DNA from: Streptomonospora alba
GTDB taxonomy: Bacteria; Actinomycetota; Actinomycetes; Streptosporangiales; Streptosporangiaceae
NCBI RefSeq assembly: GCF_000826685.1
Contig: NZ_JROO01000033.1
Location: 1-64,000, forward strand
Reading direction: 5' to 3'
DNA length: 64,000 bases
The notes under the pieces were generated by a model, which saw only the letters and a program-made list of their open reading frames with translations, had not been told where the DNA came from and ran no database searches. Of this stretch, positions 61,126 through 64,000 are shown piece by piece. The position numbers and the translations under genes were made by a program. Within the stretch, counting starts at the first letter, position 1, and every line of letters starts with the position of its first letter.

Positions 61126-61588
61126 GGGCGACAAGACCAGGCTCATCGCCTGGAGCCGTGAACTACGCGCCGTCCACGAACGGCTGCGCGAAGCTCTGCG
61201 CGCGACCCGCGAGGCGCTCGACGCCGGCGATTCCGCGGTGCCCGCCACCAGGGACCTGCTGTTGTACTGCCACGGGTTCTGCACCGCCCTGGCCGGGCAC
61301 CACGAGGGCGAGGACGCTGAACTGTTCCCCGCGATCGCCGCTCAGCATCCCGAGTTGCGTGACACCCTGGGTCGCCTGAAACAGGACCACTCGATGATCG
61401 CGTACCTGGTCTCCGGGCTCCAGGAGGCCGTGGAGCGGTCGGCCTCGCCTGCGGAGCTGGACCGCCGCATCGAGGGGATCGCCGCGATCATGGAGTCCCA
61501 CTTCCGATACGAGGAACGCCGGCTCCTCACCGTGCTGGAGACCCTCGCCCTGGACGCCGATCCGCAGCGGGTTCTGGGACCGCTCTGA
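61118..61588 (+). CDS. Hemerythrin-domain protein
   Basis: A 156-residue HHE hemerythrin-like protein, a four-helix bundle binding a di-iron site. Candidate ligands are His20 in RAVHERL, His61/His62 with Glu66 in GHHEGEDAELFP, His91 in KQDHSM, and His128 with Glu132 in ESHFRYEE. It should bind oxygen or NO, or act in iron or redox sensing. The start ATG 61118 agrees with the beginning of close family members but lacks a ribosome binding site; a 12-codon ORF upstream has one. No partner gene is evident. Confidence 0.88.
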   Translation: MSEGDKTRLIAWSRELRAVHERLREALRATREALDAGDSAVPATRDLLLYCHGFCTALAGHHEGEDAELFPAIAAQHPELRDTLGRLKQDHSMIAYLVSGLQEAVERSASPAELDRRIEGIAAIMESHFRYEERRLLTVLETLALDADPQRVLGPL

Positions 61589-61701
61589 CTCGCTCCCGTC
61601 CTCGTCCGCGGCGGTCGCGGCCGCGCTCCGGCCAAGCGGCATCGGCTCCTGCCGGACACGGCCCTTCGCTCCGGTATCGGCGACTGAGCGCGTCCGTCTC
61701 G

Positions 61702-62478
61702 TCAGCGGGGGCGGACCAGCAGCGCCTGGTTGCAGTTGCCCGCCTGCCCGTGCTGGTCGTGCAGCACCGATACCGCGGTGCCGACGCCGTCGGGTCCCAG
61801 CACGGTGGTGGAGTCCAGCCCGATCCACTCCCCCACCGGCTCGCGCTGGACGTGCGTAGTGACCTCGGTGTTGATGAACAGCCACTGCCGGGGGTCGAGC
61901 AGATTGGAGACTCCGCTGCCGGAGTCGGCCACGGCCATCAGGCGCTGCAGCGGTGTGGGGGCCTCCCCCGCGACCAGCGGAATCCGCTGCCGCACCCACA
62001 CCGTGGCCGGTCCGGGATCGGCGAGCGCCCCCTTGAGGCTGCGCCACTCCATCGCGTCGATGTAGCCCCCGCCCCAGCCTTCGGGGCGGCCGAACTCGAC
62101 ACCGGCGCTGACAGGGGCCAGAGGCTCGGCCGCGCCGGCCGCCTGGTCGGCGGTGTCTCCGCGCGCGATACGCCAGGCGACCGCCCGGGCGACCGGGCGC
62201 TCGGCGCTCTCCAAGCTCGCCGACAGCAACTGGACCGACCGGCCGGGCCGGTCCACCTGCGCGCTCACCCGCAGCTCGCCCACAGGAACCGGCCCCAGCA
62301 CCTCCACGGTGATCCGGGCGAGCAGGGTGTCGGGCGCGGGCGCGCAGCGCTCCAGCTCTCGGGTCAGCAGGGCGGAGGGCGGTCCAAGGTGCTGGGTCTC
62401 CGAGGACCACGGCCCCGCCGTGTGCTCGGCGGCGAGGTAGCGGCCCGCGCCGAGGTCCCGGTAGAACGCCCGCTCCAT
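61702..62478 (-). CDS. Acyl-CoA thioesterase (TesB-like double hotdog)
   Basis: A 258-residue protein with two hotdog-fold halves, as in TesB and related thioesterase-family proteins that hydrolyse acyl-CoA. Typical segments are GPPSALLTRELERC in the N half and LFINTEVTTHVQREPVGEWIGLD in the second half. ATG 62478 is chosen, with AAGGGG upstream; the GTG just before it (62481) is also possible. It is convergent with the hemerythrin gene and divergent from the VOC gene. Substrate chain length is unknown. Confidence 0.85.
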   Translation of the reverse strand: MERAFYRDLGAGRYLAAEHTAGPWSSETQHLGPPSALLTRELERCAPAPDTLLARITVEVLGPVPVGELRVSAQVDRPGRSVQLLSASLESAERPVARAVAWRIARGDTADQAAGAAEPLAPVSAGVEFGRPEGWGGGYIDAMEWRSLKGALADPGPATVWVRQRIPLVAGEAPTPLQRLMAVADSGSGVSNLLDPRQWLFINTEVTTHVQREPVGEWIGLDSTTVLGPDGVGTAVSVLHDQHGQAGNCNQALLVRPR

Positions 62479-62642
62479 CACCGGCCCCTTTCCCGCGACG
62501 CCTGCCCCGGGCAGCCTACTCGCGGCCGCGGATCGTCCGGCGCCCCGCCCGCACGTTCTCGGCGCGCGCTCGGAAATCCTGTCGTACCCGTACGGCAGGA
62601 TCAGTGGGGACGGTTCGATGGAAGACGATCGAAGGAGGACTC

Positions 62643-63041
62643 ATGGCCACCCGGCTGCAGACGGTCGTGCTCGAGACCCGCGATCCCCAGGCTCTGGCGC
62701 GGTTCTACGCCGAACTGCTCGGCGTGCGGATCACGAGGGTCGACGACGCCTGGGTCGACATCGGCGACGACGGGACCACGCGCCTGAGCTTCCAGCACGC
62801 GCCCGGCCACGAGCCCCCCACGTGGCCGGACGACACCGCGTCGATGCAGATCCACCTGGACTTCGACGTGGACGACATCGACGAATCCGAGGCGGCGGCC
62901 CTGGCGCTGGGCGCCACCCGATTGCCCTGGGACTCGGCGCAGGAGGTCGATCAGGGTCTGCGCTCCGCGTCCGAGGGCGGGTTCCGTGTTTACACCGACC
63001 CGGCCGGCCACCCGTTCTGCCTGTGCTGGGGCGACGGCTGA
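62643..63041 (+). CDS. VOC-family (glyoxalase-like) protein
   Basis: A 132-residue vicinal-oxygen-chelate domain protein. The segments ETRDPQALARFYAELLG and VYTDPAGHPFCLCW are characteristic of the glyoxalase-like subgroup. ATG 62643 follows AAGGAGG. It is a single gene divergent from the thioesterase gene. It may be a metal-dependent small-molecule enzyme or a resistance protein, with no more precise function to assign. Confidence 0.87.
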   Translation: MATRLQTVVLETRDPQALARFYAELLGVRITRVDDAWVDIGDDGTTRLSFQHAPGHEPPTWPDDTASMQIHLDFDVDDIDESEAAALALGATRLPWDSAQEVDQGLRSASEGGFRVYTDPAGHPFCLCWGDG

Positions 63042-63061
63042 CCCGCCGACAGCTCGGCGGG
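63042..63061. terminator. Hairpin terminator between VOC and desaturase genes
   Basis: An 8-bp perfect inverted repeat (63042-63049 and 63054-63061) with a 4-nt loop begins directly after the VOC stop. The convergent desaturase gene ends 76 bp further. Confidence 0.6.
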
Positions 63062-63136
63062 CCCGGGGCCGAGGCGACCCTGCTGGGGCCGCCTCCGCTC
63101 CAACGCGTGCGCCGTGTGGGCGGGCGTGCGGCGGAC

Positions 63137-64000
63137 TCAGTACTCCAATTCGGGGCGCAGCGATCCGCCGACGGTGTTGAGGTGCCGCAGCACCTGGACG
63201 TAGGAGTCCACCAGGCTGGTCTCGTAGTACTCGATCCCGTGCTTGGCGCAGAACTCACGCACCATCGGCTGCACGCGGGGCAGGGACGCGCGGGGCATGG
63301 AGGGGAACAGGTGGTGTTCGACCTGGTAGTTCAGCCCGCCCAGGGCGACGTCGGTGAAGGGGCCGCCGCGGATGTTGCGGGAGGTCAGAACCTGGCGGCG
63401 CAGGAAGTCGATCTTCTCGCCCTTGGCGAAGATCGGCATCCCCTTGTGGTTTGGCGCGAAGGAGCATCCCATGTACAGGCCGAACAGCCCCTGGTGGACG
63501 GCGATGAAGGCCACGGCCTGCAGCGGCGTGAGCACGAGGAAGACGGCGGCGAGGTAGCCGCCGAGGTGGGCGAGGAGCAGCCCGGCCTCGATGGCCTTGA
63601 CCCGCGGTGTGGCCGTGTCGCTGGTGAACAGCGCCCGCACACCGGCGACGTGCAGATTGAGCCCTTCCAGGAGCAGCATGGGGAAGAACAGCCACGCCTG
63701 GCTGCGCGCCAGCCAGACGCCGACGCCCTTGCGGGCGTGGGTCTGGTCCTCGGTGAAGGCGATCGCGCTTCCGCCGATGTCGGGGTCGCGGTCGACCTGG
63801 TTGGGGTGGGCGTGGTGGCGGTTGTGCTTGGAGTTCCACCAGCCGTAGCTGAGCCCCACCAGCAGGTTGCCGTGCACCCGCCCGATGAAGTCGTTGACGC
63901 GCCTGGAGGCGGAGATCTGCTGGTGGCCTGCGTCGTGGCCGATGAACCCGGTCTGGGTGAACACCACGCCGAGGAACGCCGCCGTCAGCATCTGCCACCA
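63137..64000 (-). CDS. Fatty acid desaturase (acyl-CoA/acyl-lipid type), 5' end cut by window
   Basis: A membrane-bound di-iron desaturase, incomplete because the gene runs past the window end. All three histidine boxes are visible: HDAGH, HNRHH and QVEHH, the last typical of linoleoyl-CoA/DesA3-like and front-end desaturases. About 287 residues of the C-terminal part are present, with membrane helices between boxes 2 and 3. It would introduce a cis double bond into membrane acyl chains. The N terminus and the start are outside the window. The regulator and electron-donor genes are not visible. Confidence 0.92.
   Translation of the reverse strand, partial: WWQMLTAAFLGVVFTQTGFIGHDAGHQQISASRRVNDFIGRVHGNLLVGLSYGWWNSKHNRHHAHPNQVDRDPDIGGSAIAFTEDQTHARKGVGVWLARSQAWLFFPMLLLEGLNLHVAGVRALFTSDTATPRVKAIEAGLLLAHLGGYLAAVFLVLTPLQAVAFIAVHQGLFGLYMGCSFAPNHKGMPIFAKGEKIDFLRRQVLTSRNIRGGPFTDVALGGLNYQVEHHLFPSMPRASLPRVQPMVREFCAKHGIEYYETSLVDSYVQVLRHLNTVGGSLRPELEY

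Noticed and set aside
1-64000. CRISPR arrays, IS elements, tRNA or rRNA genes, riboswitches
   Set aside because: I looked for regularly spaced direct repeats, transposase motifs with terminal repeats, cloverleaf tRNA sequence and known riboswitch cores and saw none. A dedicated scan with tRNAscan-SE and Rfam would settle it.

Overview
The window is high-GC DNA (about 70% G+C) with GTG starts, frequent ATGA/GTGA stop-start overlaps, LAL/LuxR, IclR, TetR and MmyB-type regulators, and several gene orders familiar from filamentous actinomycetes. It is most likely a chromosomal piece of a Nocardiopsaceae- or Streptomyces-like actinomycete. The acidic, proline-rich loop in one binding protein and an osmoprotectant locus would suit a salt-tolerant member, but that is inference. 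No IS element, phage gene, tRNA, rRNA or CRISPR array was recognised.

Layout: (1) 1-6907: a four-gene minus-strand unit with a large LAL regulator, an AMP-forming acyl ligase and two SAM-dependent O-methyltransferases; it looks like a small orphan natural-product or aromatic-modification locus. (2) 7455-11631: WrbA plus a DsbA/FrnE-like protein behind a promoter with an embedded operator, then an NmrA-type reductase coupled to a sarcosine-oxidase-like flavoenzyme, and a VOC protein. (3) 12141-16054: LysR/EamA exporter and SDR/MmyB divergent pairs. (4) 16221-25274: a minus-strand operon of kdgD, a 2,5-dioxovalerate dehydrogenase gene and a complete Dpp/Opp-type ABC importer, divergent from an IclR gene, with a long-armed inverted repeat in the shared promoter. 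It predicts uptake of an aldarate-related compound and conversion to 2-oxoglutarate. (5) 25404-29514: YihY membrane protein, a formylglycine-generating enzyme (FGE) with no adjacent sulfatase, and a TetR/aldo-keto reductase pair with twin operators. (6) 29779-32292: a Tm-1-like/UPF0261 gene, a phosphoenolpyruvate-hydrolase-family TIM-barrel gene and a cupin gene in one operon. (7) 32553-35360: a membrane-anchored P-loop protein with TPR/Sel1-like repeats and a glycine-rich motif resembling bacterial amyloid signalling motifs, then a GNAT acetyltransferase. (8) 35413-42390: a second complete Opp-type importer and a divergent LysR gene.

(9) 42468-51179 is the most coherent candidate system. A five-gene minus-strand operon encodes a glycine-betaine/choline-type ABC importer (binding protein, CBS-domain ATPase, permease), a cytoplasmic type I sulfatase and its maturation enzyme FGE. 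A choline-oxidase-like GMC flavoprotein is divergent from it. A natural reading is import of a sulfated osmolyte such as choline-O-sulfate, desulfation inside the cell, and oxidation of choline to glycine betaine; the substrate is not proven by the sequence. (10) 51309-58733: a NarL-type two-component pair behind a membrane-bound serine hydrolase, an AlkC/AlkD-like repair protein and a thioredoxin lipoprotein/CcdA pair. (11) 59003-64000: LLM flavoenzyme, cold-shock protein, hemerythrin-domain protein preceded by a 12-codon leader ORF, acyl-CoA thioesterase, VOC protein and a fatty acid desaturase cut by the window end.
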